Positions 9,005-17,068 of a stretch of 64,000 nucleotides of DNA are shown here, in pieces (position 1 is the first letter of the stretch; each line of letters starts with the position of its first letter). Under the pieces are notes generated by a model. The model saw only the letters and a program-made list of their open reading frames with translations. It was not told where the DNA came from and made no database searches. The translations under genes and the position numbers were made by a program. The DNA is taken from assembly GCA_013289855.1 (NCBI GenBank), contig JABCZD010000016.1:30626-94625 (forward strand), given 5' to 3'. This DNA comes from Acidobacteriota bacterium (GTDB lineage: Bacteria; Acidobacteriota; Terriglobia; Acidiferrales; UBA7541).

Positions 9005-10066
9005 ATGAAACGCTTTGCCGTCGCTTTTGGAATGTTGTTCGCGGTGATTTGCTGCGCGGCTTGTCAGAAAAAAGAAGAAACCCTGAGCCTGCTGGTGTGG
9101 GAAGGGTACGCCGACCCGAGTTTCGTGCGCGCTTTCGAGCAGGCGCACCATTGCAAAGTGGTGGCGTCGTACATGGGCTCGAGCGACGAACTGGTGGCCA
9201 AGCTGCGTGGAGGTAGCGCCGCGAACTATGATGTGATCTCGCCGTCCAGCGATGTCGCAGCGTCCATCGTGCACAGCGGGTTGGCCGCGCCACTGGACGT
9301 TTCCAAGCTACCCTCTTATCCGCAACTTTCCGCGAAACTGCGCGACATGCCGCTCGTGAAATTCGACGGCAAAATTTTTGGCGTGCCATTTGTGTGGGGA
9401 CCGAATCCGCTGCTGTACGACACAACCGCGTTCGCTCAGCCGCCTCCATCGTGGAACGTGCTATGGGATCCTGCGCTGAAAGGCAAAATTTCCGCGTGGG
9501 ACGATCTTTCCAGCGTGTACATGGCCGCCCAAGTGCTCGGTTACGACCAGCCGGATCCTTCGCAGATTTACAATTTGACCGACTCGCAGCTCGAAGCGGT
9601 TAAGAAGAAATTGATCGAGCTGAAACCGAATATCCGCAAACTGTGGAGCACCGGAGGCGAATTGACCAACCTTTTTCAAAATCACGAAATCGTAGCCGCC
9701 ATGGGCTGGCCGTTGATGACCAACGATCTGCGCAAGCTGCACTTTCCCATCGGCGAAACTATTCCCAAGGAAAACACCACCGGATGGATCGACCACCTGA
9801 TGATTACCTCCGCCAGTTCGCACAAGGAATTGGCGCAAGCCTTTCTGGCGTACATGATCGAAGCGCAAACGCAGAAGCAAGTTACCGACGTGACGCACTA
9901 CACGCCGGCGAATCCCACCGCGGCGCAATTTATGACCGACGAAGAAAAGAAGATACTGCATCTCGACAATCCCGACGCGTATATGCAGCGCATTTATTTT
10001 TGGCAGGATGTGCCGCGGCGCGCAAAGTACAACGAAATCTGGAACGAGGTCAAGGCCGCGCAGTGA
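9005..10066 (+). CDS. potD: Spermidine/putrescine-type ABC transporter substrate-binding lipoprotein
   Basis: The 353-residue protein begins with a lipoprotein signal ('AVICCAACQKKEE'); the Cys at about residue 20 would be lipidated. The mature part carries the PotD-like opening 'LSLLVWEGYADPSFVRAFEQ', then 'YDVISPSSDVAASIVHSGL' and 'GWIDHLMITSASSHKELA' of the bacterial extracellular solute-binding family. It captures polyamine in the periplasm for the downstream ATPase and permeases. Its TGA overlaps the GTG of potA by 4 bp, indicating translational coupling. Polyamine specificity is assigned from family and operon, not from mapped ligand residues. Confidence 0.87.
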   Translation: MKRFAVAFGMLFAVICCAACQKKEETLSLLVWEGYADPSFVRAFEQAHHCKVVASYMGSSDELVAKLRGGSAANYDVISPSSDVAASIVHSGLAAPLDVSKLPSYPQLSAKLRDMPLVKFDGKIFGVPFVWGPNPLLYDTTAFAQPPPSWNVLWDPALKGKISAWDDLSSVYMAAQVLGYDQPDPSQIYNLTDSQLEAVKKKLIELKPNIRKLWSTGGELTNLFQNHEIVAAMGWPLMTNDLRKLHFPIGETIPKENTTGWIDHLMITSASSHKELAQAFLAYMIEAQTQKQVTDVTHYTPANPTAAQFMTDEEKKILHLDNPDAYMQRIYFWQDVPRRAKYNEIWNEVKAAQ

Positions 10067-11142
10067 GCGCCTCTGTTGCTAACGGGTCTCATGTGAACGT
10101 CGCTGCGGGCGGGACGCTGCTTGAAGTGCGTTCGGTGGCCAAGAAATTTGGCGCGGCAACCGTTTTGAAAAACATTTCGCTGGATATTGCCGCGGGCGAA
10201 TTTCTGACGCTGCTGGGTGAAAGCGGTTCCGGAAAAACAACGCTGCTGCGTTTGATCGCGGGATTCGAGGCTCCAACTTCCGGCGAAATCTGGATGAGCG
10301 GCCAACGGCTGGACACGCTGCCGCCTTATCGCCGGCCGGTGAACACGGTGTTTCAGCACTACGCGCTCTTCCCGCACATGAGCGTGCAGGAAAATGTGGC
10401 GTATGGATTGCACGTAAAGGGGACCGCCGCCGGCGAAGCCACCAGCCGCGCGGAGGAAGCTCTGCGCATGGTGAAGATGCACGAGTTTGCCGGTGCGCGT
10501 CCCGCGAAACTCAGCGGCGGGCAACAACAGCGCGTGGCCCTGGCGCGCGCGCTGGTAAATCGTCCGCAATTATTGCTGCTCGATGAGCCGCTTTCCGCGC
10601 TGGACGCCAACCTGCGCAAACAGATGCAGAGTGAACTGAAATCGCTGCAGCGCGAACTGGGAATTACATTTCTCTTCGTCACCCACGATCAAGAAGAGGC
10701 CATGGCGCTTTCCGATCGCATCGCGCTGTTGCGCGGCGGCGCGCTGGAACAGATCGCTTCGCCGCGAGAAATTTACGGCCACCCCGCTACCGCCTACGCG
10801 GCGCAGTTCATAGGACAAACGAATTTGTTGCACGCCGATGTTCGCGGCGGATGGGCGGTTTGCGGAGCGCTGCGCTGGCCCACAGGCGAAGCCGACGGTC
10901 CGGCGATTTTCTCGCTGCGCCCGGAAGTAATCGCTTGCGCGCGCGGTGATGAGGCTTCCGCGGGCGCCGTGGCATTTCGCGGCGTGGTCCGCCAGCAACT
11001 TTTCGGCGGTGCCAATGAAACTCTCGAAATCGCCTGCGGCCCGGAGCAAATTCTGCGCGTGCGTATCCCCGCCGCCGAACCGCTAAGCGGCGAGCACACT
11101 TTCACATTTTTCCCGGCGGATGCCATTCGCGTAAGAGCTTGA
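10063..11142 (+). CDS. potA: Polyamine ABC transporter ATP-binding protein
   Basis: The gene starts at a GTG that overlaps the potD stop (GTGA) and encodes 359 residues. The ATPase motifs are Walker A 'GESGSGKTTLL', Q-loop 'NTVFQHYALFPHMSV', signature 'LSGGQQQRVALARAL', Walker B 'LLLLDEPLSALD' and the switch His in 'FVTHDQEEAMAL'. A C-terminal TOBE-like regulatory region follows from about residue 270. This is the expected length for PotA. An open frame extends upstream inside potD, but that part has no ABC features and is discarded. It energises import through PotB and PotC. Confidence 0.93.
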   Translation: MSASVANGSHVNVAAGGTLLEVRSVAKKFGAATVLKNISLDIAAGEFLTLLGESGSGKTTLLRLIAGFEAPTSGEIWMSGQRLDTLPPYRRPVNTVFQHYALFPHMSVQENVAYGLHVKGTAAGEATSRAEEALRMVKMHEFAGARPAKLSGGQQQRVALARALVNRPQLLLLDEPLSALDANLRKQMQSELKSLQRELGITFLFVTHDQEEAMALSDRIALLRGGALEQIASPREIYGHPATAYAAQFIGQTNLLHADVRGGWAVCGALRWPTGEADGPAIFSLRPEVIACARGDEASAGAVAFRGVVRQQLFGGANETLEIACGPEQILRVRIPAAEPLSGEHTFTFFPADAIRVRA

Positions 11143-11237
11143 TGGGATGTGCGCACCGTAAGTAACGCGTTGGTATTCACACGGAGCGCAGGAAAAGTTC
11201 GATGATCGAGAGTTCTTAGCCAACGTTCGTTAATGCA

Positions 11238-12083
11238 ATGTATTCGCGCGCCTATAAATCGCTAGTCTCGCTCCCGCCGCTTCTGTGGGTGGGCATTTTT
11301 TTGCTCCTGCCCTACGCGCTGATGTTCGTGCACAGCTTCTGGATGGTGCGCGACGGCTTCATCGTGCATCACTGGAATCTGGATAACTACGCCGCGCTGT
11401 TCACCAAGCCGGTGTATTTGCAGGTGTTGCTGCGCACGATGCGCATCGCGGCCAGCGTCACGCTGTGTTCTCTGCTGCTGGGCTACCCGCTGGCCTACTA
11501 CTTATCTTTTCACGCCGGCACGCGTAAGGAACTGCTCTATCAACTGGTGATCGTCCCGCTGTGGGTCAGTTATCTAGTTCGTGGATATGCCTGGAAAACG
11601 ATTCTCGGCAGCACCGGCGTACTAAACGGTTTCCTGCAATACGCACATATCACGCACGCGCCCGTCGGCTTTTTACTCTACAGCCCGTTCGCCGTGGTGC
11701 TGATGCTCACGCACATTTACACGCCGTTCGTGTTTCTGCCGATTTACGCGGCGTTGGAGACCATCCCGCGCCCACTGCTCGAAGCTTCGCAGGATCTCGG
11801 CGCCACTCCCGGCAAAACGTTTCGCCGCATTATCTTGCCGCTTTCCATGCCCGGACTGCTGGCCGGCGCCACGTTTGCCTTCGTGCTTTCTCTCGGCGAC
11901 TTCCTGGCCCCGCTGCTCGTCGGCGGCGCGTCCGGGACCATGATTGCCAACGTGGTGCAGAGCCTTTTCGGCGCGGCGTACGATTGGCCGCTGGGCGCGG
12001 CGGTTTCCGTCTGCATTCTTATGCTGACCTTAGCTTTGTTGTTTTTCACCGAAACGTTTGAGAAGCGCTGGTCCTTTAAATAA
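11238..12083 (+). CDS. potB: Polyamine ABC transporter permease, PotB type
   Basis: This 281-residue inner-membrane protein has about six transmembrane segments. The EAA loop that docks on PotA reads 'LLEASQDLGATPGKTFRRII'. The segment 'GSTGVLNGFL' and the family length match PotB/PotH permeases. It begins 95 bp after potA and is followed 12 bp later by potC, so the two permeases form a heterodimeric channel in one operon. Confidence 0.9.
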   Translation: MYSRAYKSLVSLPPLLWVGIFLLLPYALMFVHSFWMVRDGFIVHHWNLDNYAALFTKPVYLQVLLRTMRIAASVTLCSLLLGYPLAYYLSFHAGTRKELLYQLVIVPLWVSYLVRGYAWKTILGSTGVLNGFLQYAHITHAPVGFLLYSPFAVVLMLTHIYTPFVFLPIYAALETIPRPLLEASQDLGATPGKTFRRIILPLSMPGLLAGATFAFVLSLGDFLAPLLVGGASGTMIANVVQSLFGAAYDWPLGAAVSVCILMLTLALLFFTETFEKRWSFK

Positions 12084-12095
12084 CTGGGCCAAAAA

Positions 12096-12896
12096 ATGCA
12101 AGCCGCTACTCCAAGTCGACGCCAGCCCGCGCTCAGCGCATACGCAATGTTCGTTTTCGCGTTCATCTATCTTCCCGTCGTTGTGCTGATCGCCTATTCC
12201 TTCAATCGCGACGGCGTCGGTGGCTTCCCGCCGCGCCACTTCACGCTGCATTGGTATGGACAATTGTTTGGCGATTCCGCGATCTGGGACGCTGTGCTCA
12301 ACAGCCTGCTGGTGGCCGCGGGCAGCGTGGCTCTGGCGCTCACCCTCGGCCTGCTCGCGGCGCTCGCGCTGGACCGCGCCAGCTTTCCCGGCAAGGCGCT
12401 ATTTCGCCGGCTGGTCCTGCTGCCGCTGATTCTTCCCGGCATCATCACGGGATTGTCGTTGCTGATGTTTGCGGTATTCGTGAACGCCCCGCTGAACCTG
12501 CTGACGGTTTTCTTCGGCCATGGCACCGCGCTTATTTCCGTAGCCACTACGGAACTCTTCGCCGGTCTGCAAAAACTGGATCGCGCGCAGGAAGAAGCCT
12601 CGCTCGACCTGGGCGCCACGCCATGGCAAACCTTCTGGCGCATCACGCTACCGAATCTGAAACTTTCGCTGATAGCCGCGGGTCTGCTGATTTTCACGCT
12701 GTCCATGGACGAAATCGCCGTCACTTTTTTTCTGATTGGGCGCGACAATACGTTGCCCATGGAGATCTGGGGCCGCTTGCGTCAGGGCATGACCCCGGAG
12801 ATCAACGCCATCTCCACGCTGATTTTTGTCGTTTCCGTGGCGCTCATCAGCATCTGGTATCGCCTGCGGACGCGCACGCTGCGCGACGTGAGCTGA
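12096..12896 (+). CDS. potC: Polyamine ABC transporter permease, PotC type
   Basis: The 266-residue protein has about six transmembrane segments. Its opening 'YLPVVVLIAYSFN' is typical of PotC/PotI permeases, and the EAA loop is 'EEASLDLGATPWQTFWRITL'. 'SMDEIAVTFFL' near the end is another family mark. It pairs with PotB and completes the transporter. The amine oxidase gene starts 55 bp downstream on the same strand and is probably in the same transcript. Confidence 0.9.
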   Translation: MQAATPSRRQPALSAYAMFVFAFIYLPVVVLIAYSFNRDGVGGFPPRHFTLHWYGQLFGDSAIWDAVLNSLLVAAGSVALALTLGLLAALALDRASFPGKALFRRLVLLPLILPGIITGLSLLMFAVFVNAPLNLLTVFFGHGTALISVATTELFAGLQKLDRAQEEASLDLGATPWQTFWRITLPNLKLSLIAAGLLIFTLSMDEIAVTFFLIGRDNTLPMEIWGRLRQGMTPEINAISTLIFVVSVALISIWYRLRTRTLRDVS

Positions 12897-12951
12897 ATTT
12901 TCGTGGTCGGTGATTAAAACTTTCTAGCTGTAGACCCTTGGGAGGAATTAC

Positions 12952-14511
12952 ATGTCGCAGTCTCGCCGTGATTTCATCAAGTATGTAGTCGTCGGCTCGG
13001 TAGCCGCCGGATGCCCGCTGAATGCAACATTAGCCGCCGCGCCCGATTCCGGCGCATCCGATTCCGGTGCCCCAGAACCCATCATGGACGGCGAACATTT
13101 CGAGGTATGCCACCAGGTTCGCGACCATCACGTGTTCGACCTCCCTGCGCCCACAAAAAAAGCGGCCGTGGTGATCATCGGCGGCGGAGTCGCGGGACTT
13201 TCCGCCGGTTACTTCCTGGGAGACAAGGACTGGTTGCTGCTTGAGAAAGAAGATCACTACGGCGGAAACGCCTACGAAGAAGAGTATGCCGGTCAGCCCT
13301 TCGCCACCGGCTCGGCGTATGCCTACAAAGGCGACGACGGCGATCAGTTGGCCAACGCGCTCGGGTTAAAACTTCTTCCCGTGGACAATCCCGATCCCAC
13401 CATCGTGAACAAGACCTTTGTCCCGGATACCTGGAAGGCCGGGCTCGACCAGCTGCCGTACCCCAAAGACGTCATTGCCAGCTTCAAGAAATTTCGTGAC
13501 GCCATCATGAAACTCGATCTGAAGAAACAGATGATGGAACTGGACGCGCAACCCTTCACGAATTTCACGGCCGGGTACGCCCCGGAAGTTGCGATGTGGT
13601 GGGATGGCTACGGACCCTCCAATTGGGGTGCGACAACAGAAGACACTTCCGCCTTTGTGGCCGTGGACGCCTTGCAGGGACTGATGAACGGTGAGGATGC
13701 AAAGCGGGTGATCCTACCGGGCGGCCTGGGCTGCATCACCCACCGGCTGGTGGAAGTTATGGTGCCGAAATACAAAGAGCGCATGCAGGGCCAAGCCGCC
13801 GTAGTGGCCGTGGTTCCCGCGGCTGACAGCGTCAACGTGACGTATTTCCGCGCCGGACAACTCACTACGGTCAACGCGAAAGCCGTCATCATGTGCGCGC
13901 CGAAACTAATCGCCTCGCGGCTGATCAGCGATATCCCCGCCGAGCAAAAAGCCGCCATGCACCACACGCGCTACGCGCCCTATCCTGTGGTGAATGTGAT
14001 CTTCGACAAGCCGGTTTACAATCGCGGCTACGATACCTGGTGCCCGGGAAACAGCTTCACGGACTTTATCGTTGCCGACTGGACGGTGCGCAACCAGCCC
14101 GGTTACGTGCAAAAAAACAATATCCTCTCTTTCTATACCCCGTTGCGCGAGTATCAACGCGCCACGCTGCTGCGCGAAGAGGACTGCAAATCCCTCGCCG
14201 CCAACGTTCTGGCGGACTTCCAGAAAGCGCTGCCGGAATTTAATGTGAACCCCCTGGAGGTACGCATCTATCGCCGCGGCCATCCCATGTTCATGGCCAC
14301 GCCCGGACAATTCACCAAAAATCGCATCGCGGCCGCGCGGCCGTTGGACCGCATCTACTTCAGCAACGCCGATTCGGGCGGGCCGGAATCGCTGACCAGC
14401 GAATCCGTCCGCCTCTCCAACGTTGCGGCTGAGTGGAGCGCGCTGGTCCTGGCAGGAAAACCGGGCGCTAAGGATCTGGCCGTGAAAGCGTTGCAGGCTT
14501 CGGGCGCCTGA
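12952..14511 (+). CDS. Tat-exported FAD-dependent amine oxidase-like oxidoreductase
   Basis: The 519-residue protein is preceded by a GGGAGG site 6 nt from the ATG. Its N-terminus has a twin-arginine signal (SRRDFIK, then 'VVVGSVAAG'), so the folded flavoprotein would be exported. The FAD-binding Rossmann motif is 'VVIIGGGVAGLSAGYFLG', with the ribose-binding Glu in 'LLLEKEDHYGGNA'. Near the end, 'RIYFSNADSGGPESLTSESV' resembles the C-terminal FAD contact of flavin amine oxidases. Following potABCD, it probably oxidises an amine to an aldehyde, the substrate class of the aldehyde dehydrogenase at the left edge. Amine specificity is inferred. Confidence 0.83.
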   Translation: MSQSRRDFIKYVVVGSVAAGCPLNATLAAAPDSGASDSGAPEPIMDGEHFEVCHQVRDHHVFDLPAPTKKAAVVIIGGGVAGLSAGYFLGDKDWLLLEKEDHYGGNAYEEEYAGQPFATGSAYAYKGDDGDQLANALGLKLLPVDNPDPTIVNKTFVPDTWKAGLDQLPYPKDVIASFKKFRDAIMKLDLKKQMMELDAQPFTNFTAGYAPEVAMWWDGYGPSNWGATTEDTSAFVAVDALQGLMNGEDAKRVILPGGLGCITHRLVEVMVPKYKERMQGQAAVVAVVPAADSVNVTYFRAGQLTTVNAKAVIMCAPKLIASRLISDIPAEQKAAMHHTRYAPYPVVNVIFDKPVYNRGYDTWCPGNSFTDFIVADWTVRNQPGYVQKNNILSFYTPLREYQRATLLREEDCKSLAANVLADFQKALPEFNVNPLEVRIYRRGHPMFMATPGQFTKNRIAAARPLDRIYFSNADSGGPESLTSESVRLSNVAAEWSALVLAGKPGAKDLAVKALQASGA

Positions 14512-14584
14512 GCCAGGCGGCGCCAAAGCAGGTTTGCCGTTTCCCGAATGGGCTGGAATAGGTAATAATGTGGGCGATTAGCAA

Positions 14585-15298
14585 GTGAGCAAGCGCAAGG
14601 CACGAATGAACACCGAATCGAACGCGGCCGTAAAGCTCGAACGCTCCTCCCAGACGATGCACCGCACAGCGGCGAAAATTCCTGGCAGCAAACTTGCCTA
14701 CACGCGCTTGCGCAATGCCGCCATCGTAGGACTGTTTGCGGTAGCTCTGCTCATTCCAAAAATTATCCACCTGCGCCGCAACGAAGGTCCGTGGTTCGCC
14801 TTCCGCATTGCGTTGGCCATCGTCGGCGCGTCTTTCGTGCTGCTTCCTCTCGCGTTGTGGGACAGTTATCTGCTCGCGGTCGTCGGCCTGGCGATGTTCG
14901 TCAGCGCCATTCTCTTGCCTTCCGCACGTCCGGATGCCACCGCGGACGAGAAAGCTCGCGAACTTGGCGCGCTGGTGGTAGTAAACGGCGGCGAATATCA
15001 ACCCGGAAACGCTCCCGCCGCGCACGCCATGCTCTATGTTGGCGTGGAAAATATCTGGGCGCTCGACGAGCATTTTCAGCCGCTGCTGGTGATTCCCGTT
15101 CGCGAATTGACGGTCGCGCGTGCCGAGTTCGCCGTCGGGGTCTGGTATTTGCGGCTCAAGTGGGCCGAACACGCGGCGGAGCTTTCTTACCGCGGCATCT
15201 TTGCCGAGCATCTGGCGCAGGTGGCCGAAACCACCGTGCAAGGCGTCATGCGCCCGGCGCTTCCCGTTATCCCGCAGCGCCGCGCCGCCAGCGCTTAA
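14585..15298 (+). CDS. Hypothetical membrane protein with large soluble C-domain
   Basis: The 237-residue protein is not recognised. It has three hydrophobic segments at about residues 40-55 and 75-115 ('AAIVGLFAVALLIPK', 'LAIVGASFVLLPLAL', 'YLLAVVGLAMFVSAIL'). These are followed by a soluble domain rich in beta-prone stretches ('LDEHFQPLLVIPVRELTVA'). Start may be GTG 14585 or ATG 14606. It is codirectional with the amine oxidase, 73 bp away, but nothing links it functionally. Confidence 0.6.
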   Translation: MSKRKARMNTESNAAVKLERSSQTMHRTAAKIPGSKLAYTRLRNAAIVGLFAVALLIPKIIHLRRNEGPWFAFRIALAIVGASFVLLPLALWDSYLLAVVGLAMFVSAILLPSARPDATADEKARELGALVVVNGGEYQPGNAPAAHAMLYVGVENIWALDEHFQPLLVIPVRELTVARAEFAVGVWYLRLKWAEHAAELSYRGIFAEHLAQVAETTVQGVMRPALPVIPQRRAASA

Positions 15299-15331
15299 CC
15301 GCAACCTGAAGAGTTCCGCCAAGAGTTCCGC

Positions 15332-15368
15332 TTTGAGCATTCTAAGGTGACACTTTAGAATGCTCAAA
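15332..15368. terminator. Perfect 14-bp inverted repeat, probable terminator
   Basis: Arms TTTGAGCATTCTAA (15332-15345) and its exact complement (15355-15368) flank a 9-nt loop. It lies 33 bp after the preceding membrane-protein gene. There is no U-run, so intrinsic termination is uncertain; the outer AAA/TTT could serve both strands. Confidence 0.5.
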
Positions 15369-15471
15369 CGCAGGGTGATGCGCTTTTTGCTCCAAAAAGG
15401 CCACCGGCGCATCGTGAAATCCAATAGGTCAAATTCTCCTGCTAGCCCGCAAACTATGCCAAAATAGGGGT

Positions 15472-15717
15472 ATGGCGCGAGGATGGGAAAGCAAGGATGT
15501 CGAAGCTCAAGTAGAAGCCGCAGAAGTCACTAAGTCTAACCCCAATGCCGGAAACAAATCCGACGCACAGGTCCGCAGAGAGCAGGAAAAAAAGGACTTG
15601 CAGCTATCGCGCGTTCGCATCTTGAACGAACTGGAAGCGGCCACGCATCCGCAGCACCGCAAGTCTCTAGAAGCGGCCCTGGCACACCTCGACGGAAAAA
15701 TCTCGCAGTTCGATTAA
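15472..15717 (+). CDS. Small charged hypothetical protein
   Basis: An 81-residue, highly charged protein with no hydrophobic segment. The middle and C-terminal parts ('RREQEKKDLQLSRVRILNEL', then 'HRKSLEAALAHLDGKI') look like an amphipathic helical hairpin or coiled coil. The frame is compact and ends cleanly before the convergent radical SAM gene. Function unknown. Confidence 0.55.
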   Translation: MARGWESKDVEAQVEAAEVTKSNPNAGNKSDAQVRREQEKKDLQLSRVRILNELEAATHPQHRKSLEAALAHLDGKISQFD

Positions 15718-15788
15718 CGCCGCTGGGGATCGTGTTACCGCAGGCCAGAAGTTTTCCCGAGCCGTAAACCCGCGCATCGACTCACACC

Positions 15789-16892
15789 TTACCTAATGAA
15801 ATCCCCCGCCAGTCCCCAGAAGTCGTTCACGTAATAGTGCGAAAGCACGTTTCCGAACAGGTAGCAGATGCCTTGGCAAGGAGGAATATCTCCGTAGATG
15901 GTCTTACCGCGCGCAAAGATTTTTCGCAGCGAACCATCCTTTAGCAAATTGCCCGCCACCTTGCGCAGCGGCTCGCAGGGATAGAAAACATCCCCGTTCG
16001 GATACACTCTGGGAAACATCGTCGGATAGCACTGAAAATCTCCGAAGCGCAGCAGCGTTTCGATGGTTCGCGGCGTGCCATTGATGGGCTGCACGCCGTC
16101 GCGCCGCCGCGCAATGATGGTGTCCACCAGCGCGTGATAACGCGGATTCTTCAACAGTGCCAGATTGGGCATCTTTTCCAGTTGCGCGGACTGCGCGGCA
16201 AACACGAAGCCCTGCTCACCGCACCAATCCAGCAATCGCCCCACCTCGCCGATATTCCATTCTTCAATCACCGTGCTGATGGTGATGCGCCGCGCGTCAC
16301 CCATGCGCGCCTTGGCCATGGCCAGATTCTCGAGCACTTTCGGCAGCGCCGCCGGTTTAGAAAGCGCGTTGGTGGGATCAGCCGCCAGCGCATCCAGGCT
16401 CACGATCAAGCCGGTGACAGCGTCCATCACCCGCGGCTTGCGGTCCAGGAGCGTGCCGTTGGTGATCAGCAGCAGCGAGCGAAATTTGCATTCATGGCGC
16501 GCCCATTCCACCAGTTCCTCAATATCCGGGCGCAATGTCGGCTCGCCGCCGGTGATGACGATCGAGTCCGTTTCCTTGCGGATGCGCCGCAGCAGCCGCT
16601 TGGTTTCCGCCGTCGGCAATTCCGCACTGAAGACCTCCGGCTCTTTCTGCGTGCAATAACTGCAATCCAAATTGCACTTGTGCGTCACGTAAAACGTCAC
16701 CGCGTAAGGCGCCACCACATCGGTCCGCATGATGTGCTGCCGCCAGGCATTCTGAAAATAGAGACGAAAATTCTTGGCCACGAAGGGCGCATGCCGCAGC
16801 ATCCCGCGCAGTATTTCGCGCCGCGTCGGCGGTTGCTTGGTCAGCACGCTGGCCGAAACAAAGTTGGCGCGCTCACTAGCGGGCATTTTCAT
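15789..16892 (-). CDS. Radical SAM protein with SPASM-like C-terminal cysteines
   Basis: The 367-residue protein carries the [4Fe-4S]-SAM motif CNLDCSYC at about residue 73, then 'SIVITGGEPTLRPDIEELVE' (GGEP SAM contact) and 'LLLITNGTLLD'. A C-terminal cluster region contains 'FQCYPTMFPRVYPNGDVFYP', C-E-P and 'PPCQGICYLFG', which could hold one more Fe-S cluster. Length and order fit MoaA/SPASM-type maturases. No short precursor peptide is adjacent, so no RiPP role is claimed. Substrate unknown. Confidence 0.83.
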   Translation of the reverse strand: MKMPASERANFVSASVLTKQPPTRREILRGMLRHAPFVAKNFRLYFQNAWRQHIMRTDVVAPYAVTFYVTHKCNLDCSYCTQKEPEVFSAELPTAETKRLLRRIRKETDSIVITGGEPTLRPDIEELVEWARHECKFRSLLLITNGTLLDRKPRVMDAVTGLIVSLDALAADPTNALSKPAALPKVLENLAMAKARMGDARRITISTVIEEWNIGEVGRLLDWCGEQGFVFAAQSAQLEKMPNLALLKNPRYHALVDTIIARRRDGVQPINGTPRTIETLLRFGDFQCYPTMFPRVYPNGDVFYPCEPLRKVAGNLLKDGSLRKIFARGKTIYGDIPPCQGICYLFGNVLSHYYVNDFWGLAGDFIR

Positions 16893-16911
16893 GCTCTGAT
16901 TATGACTTACT

Positions 16912-16962
16912 CAGTCGCAGGTGCACAGTCGCAGGTGCACAGTCGCAGGTGCACAGCCGCAG
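16912..16962. repeat. 14-bp tandem repeat
   Basis: Nearly four units of GTGCACAGTCGCAG stand head to tail (first truncated, two perfect at 16921-16948, one with T to C), then a diverged end. They lie in the spacer upstream of the radical SAM gene. Each unit contains GTGCAC, so it could hold iterated protein-binding sites, or be a simple microsatellite. Confidence 0.8.
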
Positions 16963-17068
16963 CTGCACAGTCTGCTGTTGCCATGCCTGAGAATTGAAAG
17001 AATGAGTGGAAGAATCGATCAGAGGAACAAACCAGCATTCTGCCGCGGTGCAATTCGCAAACGCTACT

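Noticed and set aside
15789..16892. RiPP cluster around the radical SAM gene
   Set aside because: No short precursor with a leader or core, peptidase or exporter lies beside it; the 81-residue neighbour is convergent and charged.
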